A DNA stretch of 64,000 nucleotides from an uncultured Bacteroidales bacterium (GCA_900316055.1 ONBK01000010.1:1-64000); one strand, 5' to 3'. Numbered from the stretch's first letter, positions 7,154 to 16,822 are shown. The notes: generated from the letters alone by a model not told the origin. Translations and numbers: made by a program.

Positions 7154-8941
7154 ATGAAAAGAGTGTTATCCATCCTCCTCTGCACTACAGTCCTGCTGAC
7201 GGCGGCAGCGCAACAGTCGTTCGGCGCCATGGGCTTCGTCTACGACGGCCTGTGCTACAACATCACCGGTGTGAATACCGTCGAGGTTATTCAGCGTCAG
7301 GAATTCGGCGACTGCGGCCAGTACCCCGCCACCGTAGTTATCCCCGCCACCGTGGAACACGACGGCACGACCTATACGGTGACACGCATCGGCGACAACG
7401 CCTTCAACGGCTGCAGCACCACAAGCGTCACGCTGCCCTCCACCATCGAGGAGATTGGCCGCTACGCCTTCTCCACCCTCCGCATCAGCTCCATCGACCT
7501 CCCCGCCTCGCTGCGCAGCATCGGATTCTCCGCCTTCTTCGGCTGCAGCCGCCTCTCCGCGATGCACCTGCCGGCCTCCGTCAGCAGTATCGGCGCCGCC
7601 GCCTTCTCCAGCACAAGCATCCTGGAGTTCACCATCGACAGCGCCAACAGCACCTTCTGTGTGGTCGATGGCTCCCTCTACAATGCCGACACCACCGTCC
7701 TCATCGCCCTCCCGGCGGGTAGCCCGTCCTCCACGCTCACCCTGCCCTCATCGTTGCGCCGCATCGAGGCTTGGGCCATTGGTAGCAACCCACAGACCAT
7801 CGTGCTGCCGCAGGGCCTCCGCGAGATTGGCGAGGGCGCCCTGCCGCTCTCCATCGACACCCTGCACCTGCCGGCCTCCGTCTGCCGCATCGAGGGTAAC
7901 CCCGTGGGCCAGAACCCTCCGGCCTCCCTCGTGGTGGTGGTTGACGAGGGCAACACCCACTACACCTTCGCCGATGGCCGCCTGACAAGCTGCGACGGCG
8001 ATACCCTCCTGCTGGTCGTCGGCGCCAGCGGAGATTACCAAGTCCCCACCGCAGTCAAGGTGCTGGCCAACGAACTCTTCTACAACAACACCGCTCTCAG
8101 CTCCGTGACCCTTCCCGAAGGACTTACCGACATCGGCGAGGCCGCCTTCCTTTCTACCCGCTGCAGCGTCAACCTCCCCTCCACGCTCCGTCGCATCGGC
8201 CTCCAGGCCTTCATGATGAACTCCGGCATGCGCGAGGTGGTCATCCCTGCCGGTGTGCGCGTCCTCGAGCGGCAAGCCTTTAGCCAGAGCGGTGTCACCT
8301 CCGTCGTCCTGCCCGACTCGCTGCGGATAGTAGGTCGCGAGGCATTCAATTTGTGCATGTCGCTCACCAGCCTGCAGCTGGGTTCCTGCCTCGAAGAGGT
8401 TCACCCCAAGGCGTTCTACACCACCAACCTCAACGCCCTGCCCCCGCTGCCGGCGTCGCTCCGCACCGTGGGTGAGAAGGCCTTCGACGGCATTCTGGGC
8501 GAGGCCGAATATGTGGAGTTCCTAGGGGCCCCCGACACCATCGGCGGCGCCGCCTTCAACATGAGCGAGGTGCGCTTCCGCGGAAGCCGGCCTCCAGTGA
8601 TGATAAAGGATGCCTTCTGGCGCGCCACCACCGTGCATGTACCCTGCGGCTGCAGCGGCCCCTACAGCACCCAGCAGGCTTTGGCCGGCAAAACCATCGA
8701 GGAAGACTGCGACGGAATGGACGAGGTTGATTCTACCAAGATAATAATATCAGCGCAAAATGGCCATATTTCAATCTATGGTGCCCTAGGCGAACCCGTA
8801 TATATATTCGACGCTGTCGGTCGACAAATATACCATCTGGCGAGCGCATCTGATGAAGAAACCGTTGGAATCCCTTGTGCGGGTGTCTACATCGTCAAAG
8901 TAGGCAATGACCAATCAAAAAAAGTAATGACCATTAAATAA
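7154..8941 (+). CDS. BspA-type leucine-rich repeat protein with T9SS-like C-terminal domain
   Basis: A 595-residue secreted protein. The signal peptide (about 1-20, ending TAAAQ) is followed by many repeats of the LRR_5/BspA form, with recurring units such as RIGDNAFNGC, EIGRYAFSTL, SIGFSAFFGC and TVGEKAFDGI and the leading LPxxL. The last 75 residues (ISIYGALGEPVYIFDAVGRQ, GVYIVKVGNDQSKKVMTIK) fit the T9SS type A sorting domain, which sends proteins across the outer membrane. BspA-like proteins commonly bind host proteins or other cells. The repeat part is GC-rich while the tail (from about 8730) is AT-richer, suggesting that the sorting domain has a separate history. Confidence 0.85.
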   Translation: MKRVLSILLCTTVLLTAAAQQSFGAMGFVYDGLCYNITGVNTVEVIQRQEFGDCGQYPATVVIPATVEHDGTTYTVTRIGDNAFNGCSTTSVTLPSTIEEIGRYAFSTLRISSIDLPASLRSIGFSAFFGCSRLSAMHLPASVSSIGAAAFSSTSILEFTIDSANSTFCVVDGSLYNADTTVLIALPAGSPSSTLTLPSSLRRIEAWAIGSNPQTIVLPQGLREIGEGALPLSIDTLHLPASVCRIEGNPVGQNPPASLVVVVDEGNTHYTFADGRLTSCDGDTLLLVVGASGDYQVPTAVKVLANELFYNNTALSSVTLPEGLTDIGEAAFLSTRCSVNLPSTLRRIGLQAFMMNSGMREVVIPAGVRVLERQAFSQSGVTSVVLPDSLRIVGREAFNLCMSLTSLQLGSCLEEVHPKAFYTTNLNALPPLPASLRTVGEKAFDGILGEAEYVEFLGAPDTIGGAAFNMSEVRFRGSRPPVMIKDAFWRATTVHVPCGCSGPYSTQQALAGKTIEEDCDGMDEVDSTKIIISAQNGHISIYGALGEPVYIFDAVGRQIYHLASASDEETVGIPCAGVYIVKVGNDQSKKVMTIK

Positions 8942-9033
8942 TAAAACAAGTTGAATACCTTAGCCAAATTCTCCGAAGTGAATTTGAAAAACAATTTATT
9001 AACAAAAAAGGATAACATAAAAATTCAAGAACA

Positions 9034-9665
9034 ATGAAAAAGTATATTTGGGTTATTGCTGCCAGTGTCATGATTGCAGGTGTGGTTACTATTATTGCCT
9101 GTAGCAAAGACAAGTCGACGGAAAACACAACGCCGATTACAAATGGAGCAAAGAGTTGTGTCAGCACCCAGAAACAACTGACGGCCTCCATAAACCGTTA
9201 TTGGAAATACTGCCATGATGCATATAAAGAAAATCCTGAGATGTTTGTATACATCTGTGGTTTAAACAACATGAGTGAGTTTCTCGCTCTTACAGAAATA
9301 CCAACAAGTTTGTGCGATTCGATCGCCATGCTATCCTCTCAACTTTTGGAGGAATACATGAATGAGAACCCAGATTCCACCCTAAATGTCGAATGCTTCA
9401 CCTGCACAACAACCCTACTGATTTGGGGGATTGCGTGACTATGATGTGTGATATTCTGGAGGACATACAGAATCTGGATAATGAGTTTGATGGCAATAAT
9501 CCCTGTATGGTTACGGCCAAAGAAGGATGTCTGTACCGCTGCAAAAATCAATTTGGTGAGGATAATCCAATGTATGCCGTTTGTGTTGCAAATTGTTATA
9601 TGGATCTAAATATTATTTATTTGAATAACTATTTGGAAAATCTGCCCATTTTAGTCATTGACTAG
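9034..9665 (+). pseudogene. Cysteine-rich lipoprotein gene split by a frameshift
   Basis: The first frame (9034-9438) gives a lipoprotein start (MKKYIWVIAASVMIAG, lipobox TIIAC) and stops after LIWGIA. The frame starting at 9393 continues with plausible protein (NNPTDLGDCVTMMCDILEDI, then cysteines in GCLYRCKNQFG and VCVANCYMD). Adding one base near 9403-9410 would fuse them into one product of about 210 residues with evenly placed cysteines. The second frame lacks its own ribosome-binding site and signal. So this is most likely a single gene broken by a one-base loss, or a sequencing error; programmed frameshifting is less likely. Confidence 0.65.
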
Positions 9666-9685
9666 AAAACAAAAAACATACCGTT

Positions 9686-10150
9686 ATGAAAACAAGACAC
9701 ATTATTCTATTCTCTGTCATGGCCGTACTGGCCTTCTCGTTTGCATCTTGCGAAAAAGATCCAAGCACGCCCTCCCCTACCGACACCGTTGCCCCTATCG
9801 ACACGGTTACGTCTACCGATACCATCTCGCCCATCGAAGACAGCAACCCCTTGGTTGGAACCCACTGGCTTAATCATTTCGACACTGTAATATATGGGAT
9901 GCATATTATTACGGAATTCCGCTGCTCTTTTGACACTGACAGCACTGGATTTTATACCATTTACACAGAAGTGGTTGGTACAGACGTGGATGAAGACACG
10001 CAATCCATGCACTATACCTACGACAACGAAACTCATATCATTGCAATGACATTTGTTGAACGTAATCCCATAACTCTGATAGATGATCCCGAGAAACAGA
10101 TTCTTTATAATCCAAATTCCCCCAGCACCATTTTCTATAAAGTAGAATGA
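9686..10150 (+). CDS. Lipoprotein, lipocalin-like in outline
   Basis: A 154-residue product with signal peptide and lipobox (AFSFASC, cysteine 22), then a flexible Ser/Thr/Pro linker made of repeated DTV/DTI units (TDTVAPIDTVTSTDTI) and a domain beginning NPLVGTHW. That opening is common in small Bacteroidetes lipoproteins with lipocalin-like beta structure. It probably sits at the cell surface. It follows the broken lipoprotein by 20 bases. Family assignment is tentative. Confidence 0.7.
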   Translation: MKTRHIILFSVMAVLAFSFASCEKDPSTPSPTDTVAPIDTVTSTDTISPIEDSNPLVGTHWLNHFDTVIYGMHIITEFRCSFDTDSTGFYTIYTEVVGTDVDEDTQSMHYTYDNETHIIAMTFVERNPITLIDDPEKQILYNPNSPSTIFYKVE

Positions 10151-10180
10151 TGTGAACAACTGACAAAAAACTTCAAAAAA

Positions 10181-10205
10181 AGAGGATGCTCACGCAGGGA
10201 GAGTG
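10181..10205 (+). repeat. 25-base intergenic repeat, second copy
   Basis: This segment matches 6383-6407 with four mismatches, ending in an identical GCAGGGAGAGTG. Both copies lie upstream of exported-protein genes. The first forms a hairpin arm; this one has no obvious partner. Confidence 0.55.
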
Positions 10206-10248
10206 CCTTGTTTTATGATTATTAGAACGAAGATTTTAACAAAAAAAT

Positions 10249-12576
10249 ATGAGAAAACCGTTTATACTGATATGTCTTATGGCGATGAACTTTTATTCAT
10301 TCGCCCAAAACAACCCTTTCTATTATTATAAAGGAGAAAAGATTCCATTAAATGTGAATCAAAAACATTTTGTCGTTTATTTTGAAAAGCAGGAAATTTC
10401 CGCTCAAGAGATTGCAGAGAATTACAATGTTGTCTCCACAATACTTCCCTCTTTTGATTCGCTATACCTTTTTTGTGAACTAAAAGTTGATATGAAAAAC
10501 ATTGGCGAATGTATGATGTTTCTTAGAAACCAAAGAGGTGTTAGAGACATTGAATATGTTGTCGGAGAAGGAAACGATGAGATATGGGTATCAAATATGA
10601 TTTATATCCAATTAATTAATCGTGGAGATACCAATTTGCTCAAAAATTATGCAGATACAATCTGCACATTGAATCTCTCTGTTTCTGATAGTGAATTATT
10701 TGACAATTGGTATGCTGTGAAATGTGAAAACATAGACCTTACTAGTATTGAAGTTGGAAATATATTTTATGAATCAGATCTTTTTAGAAAGGTTGATTAT
10801 GGTTTTATGATAAATTATAAATCTAATACCCAAAACTGTGTGTCCGACTTGGAATTTAATTCTCAATGGAACATGGATGCTATCAATGCATGTAATGCTT
10901 GGCAAATCACATGTGGGGATACTAACATTAGAGTCGCTATTGTGGATGATGGACTAGATGAATCGCATAATGAGTTTTCAAATACGAATATTTCCTTCTC
11001 CTATGATGCTGATGCCGGTTATTCAATAGTATATCCTGGTTTGTTAACAAGTTCACATGGAACACATGTTGGAGGTATTATTTTTGCAGGACACAACGAT
11101 TACACTGTTGCTGGGGTTGCGCCTAATTCCAGTCTTATAAATATCAAACGTACCTGGAGTACATCTGATGCAAATTCCAATATGCATCTGGCTCGAGGCA
11201 TGAATAAAGCCATTCAAAAAGGAGCCCGAATAATGAACAATTCATGGGGCGACTACAACGGAAACGTTTCATTGCTTCATGGCGTTGCAGTAGAGGCGGC
11301 TTTGGACTACGCTATAGACAACGGCGTTCTGGTTGTTTGCTCATCAGGTAATATGGGAGTGTCAGGTGTCGATTTTCCCGCATCATATAGTGATAAGTTC
11401 CTGGCTGTTGGTGCAGTGAGCGAGGACAACACTCGTTCTTCATTTTCCAGTTATGGAACAGAACTAGATGTTGTTGCCCCGGGGAACAGTATATATTCTA
11501 CTTATAACGGTTCGTCATACTATACATTGTCTGGAACATCTCAGGCCGCTCCGCATGTTTCTGGAATAGCTGCATTGGTGATGTCTGCGAATCCGTCATT
11601 GAGTTCCGAGCAAGTTGCCAGAATTATAAAAGGTACTGCTCAAAAAGTTGGAGGATATAATTATCAATACTCAAATAGTCACCTCAATGGTTCATGGCAT
11701 CAGGAAATGGGACATGGGTTGGTGGATGCTGCCGCGGCAGTTTCTGTTGCCACAGCCTTCACAAAAGATTTCTACATAAAAGATTATTCTGATGACACAG
11801 GAAGCGAACCCAATATCACATCATCCAATATTAAACAAAGTACAGACATATGGTTGACAGACCTTTATGGAAATACCGTTTCTTCACCAGAAAAAGGAGG
11901 ACAATATTATGTTAATATTAGAATTAGAAATAATAGGCAAACTTTTTCTGAATTTAATTATAAAGACGTAAAAGTCTATTGGACAACCAAAAGTGGAAAT
12001 CTGTTTTGGCCAAATTTTTTAAATCCTACGTATGATGCTTGTAATTTTAAACGGAGTGGTGTAATTGAATCATCTTCGACTTCTTCTACTTGGATTGGCC
12101 CAAATAGCAGCACTATTGTTACCATTTATTTAAATATTCCTTCATATCAATCAATGACATGTGTGTATGGGCCAGGAATGAAACTGTCGTTAGTGGCTCT
12201 CGTTGAAGATGGAGGACTTACCATTGGGGAAAATGACAATAATGTTCCACTGGAACATTTTATCCGTGCGAACAATAATGTTGCATGTAAATCTTATTCG
12301 CTGATAGACCCCACACTTCCTCCCATAGGTCCAATCATTCTTTCCCCCAATCCTGCCACCAACCAAGTAAATGTTGAATTCCAATTGCAAGATGGAATAT
12401 CAGGTGCCACTTTGCTTTTAACAAACATGATGGGTGTTACCGTTTATTCGACGCAACTATCTAACGGTGAGACTTCTCATAATATAAACCTTCAAAATAT
12501 CCCACCTGGAAGGTATCTCGTTCATATTGTAAAAAGCACTGGGCACTCTAGCAGCAAACAACTTATTATCGAATAA
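10249..12576 (+). CDS. Secreted subtilisin-like serine protease (S8) with T9SS sorting domain
   Basis: A 775-residue protein. The signal peptide is about 1-19 (MNFYSFAQ end). Residues about 20-200 look like a propeptide. The peptidase S8 domain carries the catalytic triad: Asp in VAIVDDGLDESH, His in SSHGTHVGGIIF, Ser in LSGTSQAAPHVSGIAALVM. A beta-rich region follows. The last 80 residues (ILSPNPATNQVNVEF, then IPPGRYLVHIVKSTG and SSKQLIIE) are a type A T9SS sorting domain, so export to the surface or medium is expected. The protein carries its own export signal in an accessory island; base composition is AT-rich. The lipoprotein gene 12 bases downstream is probably co-transcribed. Confidence 0.92.
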   Translation: MRKPFILICLMAMNFYSFAQNNPFYYYKGEKIPLNVNQKHFVVYFEKQEISAQEIAENYNVVSTILPSFDSLYLFCELKVDMKNIGECMMFLRNQRGVRDIEYVVGEGNDEIWVSNMIYIQLINRGDTNLLKNYADTICTLNLSVSDSELFDNWYAVKCENIDLTSIEVGNIFYESDLFRKVDYGFMINYKSNTQNCVSDLEFNSQWNMDAINACNAWQITCGDTNIRVAIVDDGLDESHNEFSNTNISFSYDADAGYSIVYPGLLTSSHGTHVGGIIFAGHNDYTVAGVAPNSSLINIKRTWSTSDANSNMHLARGMNKAIQKGARIMNNSWGDYNGNVSLLHGVAVEAALDYAIDNGVLVVCSSGNMGVSGVDFPASYSDKFLAVGAVSEDNTRSSFSSYGTELDVVAPGNSIYSTYNGSSYYTLSGTSQAAPHVSGIAALVMSANPSLSSEQVARIIKGTAQKVGGYNYQYSNSHLNGSWHQEMGHGLVDAAAAVSVATAFTKDFYIKDYSDDTGSEPNITSSNIKQSTDIWLTDLYGNTVSSPEKGGQYYVNIRIRNNRQTFSEFNYKDVKVYWTTKSGNLFWPNFLNPTYDACNFKRSGVIESSSTSSTWIGPNSSTIVTIYLNIPSYQSMTCVYGPGMKLSLVALVEDGGLTIGENDNNVPLEHFIRANNNVACKSYSLIDPTLPPIGPIILSPNPATNQVNVEFQLQDGISGATLLLTNMMGVTVYSTQLSNGETSHNINLQNIPPGRYLVHIVKSTGHSSSKQLIIE

Positions 12577-12588
12577 AAAAAGACAAAA

Positions 12589-13329
12589 ATGAAAAAATTG
12601 ATTTTATTGCATGCTTTTTTAGCAACAATGTTGACAATGACGAGTTGCACTCGTCAGGAAACCGAATCTCATAAGGACATGACTTTAATGTATAGTGAAT
12701 TGGCTGGTACATGGGGGCAAGCATGTTCTGATGGAGATATTATCTGTTTCCATGAAAATGGACATTTCTATTCCTTTTATTTCCCCGAACTCTGTGGAAA
12801 AGAATATCGGCTGTCCGACGATACATTATCTTTTTTAGAAAATCAAGATGTTGTCTGTAAGGTGAGAGTAGGGGTCGAAGAAGAGGAGAATTCGAGAAAA
12901 TTGATTGTGAGAGAAATAATTCAAAGGTACTGGCCGATGAGTGGAAGTCAATATCATCCAGCATGCGAAGATTTAACGTACACTCAACTACATGAACCGA
13001 TGACAGTTACCAATCCACAATCGATATCGGAATTTTTTGGAACATGGAAAAGAATTCCAAGTGCCTTCCATTATTCGGAGGAGTATGAGGACTTGGGTGA
13101 TACTATTTTTTTTGAAAACAACGGAACGTTCCTGTCTTGGTTTGGAACTGGAACTTTCAGTGTAGAAAATGGCATTGTGTTTTTTGACTTTGGTTCGGCA
13201 ACGCCAATGCAAAGCAAAATAACGATGATGTTGTTCCAAGACCAAAGCTACATGCTGTGTTATATGTCAGACCCAACAACAATTCAATGTGTTGTTGAGC
13301 CTATTATATACACAAAACTCCACGAATAA
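12589..13329 (+). CDS. Lipoprotein with internally duplicated domain
   Basis: A 246-residue product with lipobox MTSC (cysteine 20). Two halves have the same layout: ELAGTWGQACSDGDIICFHE to DLTYTQLHE, and EFFGTWKRIPSAF to PIIYTKLHE. Each half starts with a GTW motif and ends YTxLHE, so this is a tandem duplication of a lipocalin-like unit of about 110 residues. It lies 12 bases after the subtilase gene and could be an immunity, anchoring or substrate partner; that is inference. Confidence 0.75.
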   Translation: MKKLILLHAFLATMLTMTSCTRQETESHKDMTLMYSELAGTWGQACSDGDIICFHENGHFYSFYFPELCGKEYRLSDDTLSFLENQDVVCKVRVGVEEEENSRKLIVREIIQRYWPMSGSQYHPACEDLTYTQLHEPMTVTNPQSISEFFGTWKRIPSAFHYSEEYEDLGDTIFFENNGTFLSWFGTGTFSVENGIVFFDFGSATPMQSKITMMLFQDQSYMLCYMSDPTTIQCVVEPIIYTKLHE

Positions 13330-13383
13330 TACTATAAATCCGTCACCTACCTCAAACTCGTGAAGAAATAGCCAAAACAATCC

Positions 13384-13415
13384 GTGGTTAGTGGGCACCC
13401 ACGCCCACTAACCAC
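13384..13415. repeat. Perfect 13-base-pair hairpin downstream of the lipoprotein gene
   Basis: GTGGTTAGTGGGC (13384-13396) pairs perfectly with GCCCACTAACCAC (13403-13415) around ACCCAC. It could end transcription from 12589, but the downstream bases are ATAAT rather than a T run. Confidence 0.7.
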
Positions 13416-13444
13416 ATAATAGAGCAACTTACTAAAACCAACAA

Positions 13445-13461
13445 ATTACTTTCGAAGTAAT
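13445..13461. promoter_or_regulatory. Palindrome upstream of the coiled-coil/ATPase operon, possible operator
   Basis: ATTACTT (13445-13451), TCG, AAGTAAT (13455-13461): a perfect 7-base inverted repeat 47 bases before the start codon at 13508. Size and position suit binding of a dimeric repressor, but no regulator gene is adjacent. Confidence 0.4.
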
Positions 13462-13507
13462 AAGTGGCGACACAAAAATAACTATAAAAACGAATGACAT
13501 TTTTGCT

Positions 13508-14422
13508 ATGAAATTACGTTATCTATCCATCGTCTTTATTTTTTCTATAATGCTTATTTCTGGCAATAGTTTACAAGCATCGGATAGAAATACCCAAAAC
13601 AGAATAGAACCCATAGGATCTTCTATCGCCTCAATTTCGATAGATAGGGATACATTGAACGGAAATGTATCTCAAATACGCCAAAGTGTTGAATCTATTT
13701 CACATAATACCGAAGCCTATGTGGAAGAATCCCAAAAAGAATTTGAATTGAATCAGTCTAAATATGATGAGGAAACTTGTTTGACGAAAATCGGCTTGCT
13801 GTTATCTTTTCTCAGCGTTGTAGCAGTAATATATGTTTATCTTCGTACTCGAAGCGATACAAACAAACAAATTGAAGAACAACATAATGACACTATTATG
13901 CAAATAGAGGAACGGCATAAAGATACGAAATCGCAAATTGTAAAGATGCAAGAGATTTCAGATGAACGAACAAAAAACTTGGAAGACTTGGGCAAAGAGA
14001 TTCAAAATTCCACGAATGAAATCAAGACCTCTGTTAAGAAATTGGAGCAAAGATTTATGATAGAACGTGATAAAACAAGGATTGAGGAGCCATATTCATC
14101 AATCATCTCTAATTATGATGCTCTGTGCGAAGATGTTGAGAATGAATACGCTCATTTTGCTTCTAATTCAAAAAAAAGTATTATCCACCTGAGAGCAACA
14201 ACGATAAAAGAAAGTATTGGAAAGATTACTCAAATATTATCAAGTTATTCTGAAAACAATAATATTCCAGATGCAAAAACATATATTAATTCTATTGATA
14301 CAGTTGTGGAAAAACCCAACTTTCAAAATAAACGAGAGCAGATAAATCGCTTTAAGAATGAAGGGCAAAAATACAACAATCAATTAGCGAAAATTATTCA
14401 AACGATTTTTTATAAAAATTAA
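13508..14422 (+). CDS. Membrane coiled-coil protein, partner of the P-loop ATPase
   Basis: A 304-residue protein with a signal-like N-terminus (MKLRYLSIVFIFSIMLISG), an extracytoplasmic stretch of about 75 residues, one membrane segment (IGLLLSFLSVVAVIYVYLRT, about 98-117) and a long cytoplasmic coiled coil (about 120-200, rich in EEQHNDTIMQIEERHKD-like heptads). A helical C-terminal domain follows. The ATPase gene begins 8 bases after the stop. A membrane sensor or anchor that signals to the ATPase is plausible. I do not recognise the family. Confidence 0.7.
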   Translation: MKLRYLSIVFIFSIMLISGNSLQASDRNTQNRIEPIGSSIASISIDRDTLNGNVSQIRQSVESISHNTEAYVEESQKEFELNQSKYDEETCLTKIGLLLSFLSVVAVIYVYLRTRSDTNKQIEEQHNDTIMQIEERHKDTKSQIVKMQEISDERTKNLEDLGKEIQNSTNEIKTSVKKLEQRFMIERDKTRIEEPYSSIISNYDALCEDVENEYAHFASNSKKSIIHLRATTIKESIGKITQILSSYSENNNIPDAKTYINSIDTVVEKPNFQNKREQINRFKNEGQKYNNQLAKIIQTIFYKN

Positions 14423-14430
14423 CAATCACC

Positions 14431-16713
14431 ATGAGAAAAGCATCAATAAAAACCCTGTTGGAGTATACTCCTTATGACAACAAATGTCCATCACCCTTTG
14501 GTATTAGAGGGGCAGAAAATGAGGAAGAGGAAAAGTTTTACACAAATAATCTTTTTGTGGATTATCCTAAAGCTTGTGAAAGTTTTCGTGAAAAATTATC
14601 AGAGTGTATTGATGAACAAACAATACATCTTATCACTTTTTCAGGATCAAGTGGTTCGGGGAAAACAACTTTCCTTAAAAACTTTTTTAGAAACAAAAAA
14701 GAATACCATTGTAAATATATAAATTTAGTTGAGTACCCATCCGCTTTGGGGAATTATGAGACGGTTGCTACAACGCTAAAAAGCGGATTGAAGTCTTTGC
14801 TCACCAGAAGTGTTGCGAAAACACTTTATGATACATACAAAGATTGGGACAATCAGAGGTCTGAAGATGATTTATTGTCCCTTTTTTCTCCAGAAGAACG
14901 GATTCTTTTTATGTCTTTTTGTGAAAGTTTCTCACAAGAGGATTCTTCTTTACAATTTGATATTGAACTGGAGAAATTTAGTTTCTATCACGATGATGAT
15001 TTGACACAATTACTATCTCTTTATTTGATTTTAAGCATAGTTCCGTACAAACAAGATAACGACCGTTCGTTCGTATTTGTTTTTGATAATCTGGACGAGG
15101 TTGATAAACAGTATATTAGTTCTTCGTTACGCAGTGCTATAAATAGTGCTTATTCCATCGCCCAAACATATTGTGAAAAGGTGTTACAATACAATTTCAC
15201 ATGGAATGTAACTTTTTTACTTTCTGTTAGGATGGAGAATCAAAGATACTTAAGAGTTTCTGACATCCAAGAACGAACAGATATACTGCATACCAATCCT
15301 GCGTCTATGGAATTCTCACAAGAATATCAAGCACCATATTCTGATATTCTCAATGCACGACTTTCTTTCTATGAAAAAAATTGCAGAAGCGATAAATCTA
15401 AAGAAGTCAGTATTAAGAATAACTATGATGGTATAAAAAAATTGTTACATTCTGAAGAGGTTTTCTTTAGACGTTTCATTAAACCGCTCTATTCCTATGA
15501 CTATCGCATGTTCACACACTTTGCTATTAGCAATTTGTTGCATGAGAGAACTGTATCTGTTCCGGAACCGCTTATTTCACCAGATGCTGAGAACGATTGC
15601 CATCAAGGAGCAAGAGGCATGTTGTTATTTTATTCTTTGGCAGGACTGTTAGGCTATGACATGTCTCGTTTTTCTTCGTATGTCAGAGAGGAATTCTCTG
15701 GCGATACCTGCAATATATTTCGCATGAGCTTCACGTTGTTGAGCAATTTAAGTGGATGGACTCGTCGAAATGAAGAATTGATGGTATTGTTAGAAGATGA
15801 GGATGATTTCAATGGAACAACCAAGCAGGTTGAGATGCCGGAATTTTTAGATACAATTGGATCATGGTACAAGAAAGAGAAAACCACATTAATCCCCAAA
15901 GTTTTAAATGGATTAATTGGAACGTCCGCAAATAGCTTTGAGTGTCCTATCTTACTTTTTGGCAACGCTATTGATGAATGTGTAAGATTATTAAAAGATA
16001 AATTTTCTGTTGCTGAATTGGCGGCCAAAGTTGTCCGGGATTATCATGATGATCTCAATAGCTTGGAATCAGTTACAATCCGAATCAACCCTCTTTGTAT
16101 TGTGTACTCAGCCCGTGTATTCATTCATTATGAATACTTTAATCTTATATCAACACAATGGGATAATGTGGCACTCGCTGATAAAGAAGAGATGTATATC
16201 CCAAAACCATTGTTCCAATTTACCAATTTTGAAAAAGATACTGATGAAATCAGTTTATGTTTATCTTGCACTTTCGAAACTGCAAAAAAAATTATCGAAA
16301 CAGCAGACAAGCATTTTTGTAAACGATGCAGAAGTAAATATGACGGGAAGTGTAATAAAGACTGTAGTGACTCTATAAAAAAATTTAAAGAAGATGGTTT
16401 CTGTTTTAATAATACTATTCATGCAACAAGGATAATTTCAGCGCATATTCATTACTTGGAACATTATCGACATTTCTTGTGGTACCAATTCGGCAACAAA
16501 GAAAACCATTCAGAACAGGAAATAAAAATACAAAAAATAATTATCGAACAGATAATGAAATATATAGAGTTCTATAAGAACCGAGAACTCAAAGATGATA
16601 AATATAAACCAATTACCAATTATTGGGGGAGTCAATTTGACAATGCTTTACAAAACTTGATTGACCAGCCTCAGAAATACACTGAGATTACGCTAACAAT
16701 GAGAAGCGAGTGA
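14431..16713 (+). CDS. Large P-loop ATPase with cysteine-rich C-terminal region
   Basis: A 760-residue protein. Walker A is GSSGSGKTT (residues 72-80) and Walker B FVFVFDNLDE (about 214-223), so this is an AAA/STAND-type NTPase of the kind seen in KAP-like and defence ATPases. Residues about 300-600 are helical. Near 610-650 a cluster (CLSC, CKRC, then CNKDC) looks like a zinc-binding insert. The C-terminal 100 residues are helical and charged. Its only close partner is the membrane coiled-coil gene 8 bases upstream. The low GC and island position fit an anti-phage or anti-plasmid role, which is inference; the exact family is unknown to me. Confidence 0.75.
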   Translation: MRKASIKTLLEYTPYDNKCPSPFGIRGAENEEEEKFYTNNLFVDYPKACESFREKLSECIDEQTIHLITFSGSSGSGKTTFLKNFFRNKKEYHCKYINLVEYPSALGNYETVATTLKSGLKSLLTRSVAKTLYDTYKDWDNQRSEDDLLSLFSPEERILFMSFCESFSQEDSSLQFDIELEKFSFYHDDDLTQLLSLYLILSIVPYKQDNDRSFVFVFDNLDEVDKQYISSSLRSAINSAYSIAQTYCEKVLQYNFTWNVTFLLSVRMENQRYLRVSDIQERTDILHTNPASMEFSQEYQAPYSDILNARLSFYEKNCRSDKSKEVSIKNNYDGIKKLLHSEEVFFRRFIKPLYSYDYRMFTHFAISNLLHERTVSVPEPLISPDAENDCHQGARGMLLFYSLAGLLGYDMSRFSSYVREEFSGDTCNIFRMSFTLLSNLSGWTRRNEELMVLLEDEDDFNGTTKQVEMPEFLDTIGSWYKKEKTTLIPKVLNGLIGTSANSFECPILLFGNAIDECVRLLKDKFSVAELAAKVVRDYHDDLNSLESVTIRINPLCIVYSARVFIHYEYFNLISTQWDNVALADKEEMYIPKPLFQFTNFEKDTDEISLCLSCTFETAKKIIETADKHFCKRCRSKYDGKCNKDCSDSIKKFKEDGFCFNNTIHATRIISAHIHYLEHYRHFLWYQFGNKENHSEQEIKIQKIIIEQIMKYIEFYKNRELKDDKYKPITNYWGSQFDNALQNLIDQPQKYTEITLTMRSE

Positions 16714-16787
16714 ATAAATTGTTTTTAACAATGGTGATTGAGAAATAAGGAGACCTCTTGTCTGCAATGTTTCTCAATATCTCTCCC

Positions 16788-16822
16788 AACGGCAAACATT
16801 ACCCAAGTTTGCCGTTTCTTGT
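16788..16822 (+). terminator. Terminator after the ATPase gene
   Basis: AACGGCAAAC (16788-16797) pairs with GTTTGCCGTT (16807-16816) followed by TCTTG. A second inverted repeat (ATTGAGAAA at 16737-16745 with TTTCTCAAT at 16770-16778) lies just before it. The T run is weak. Confidence 0.5.
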
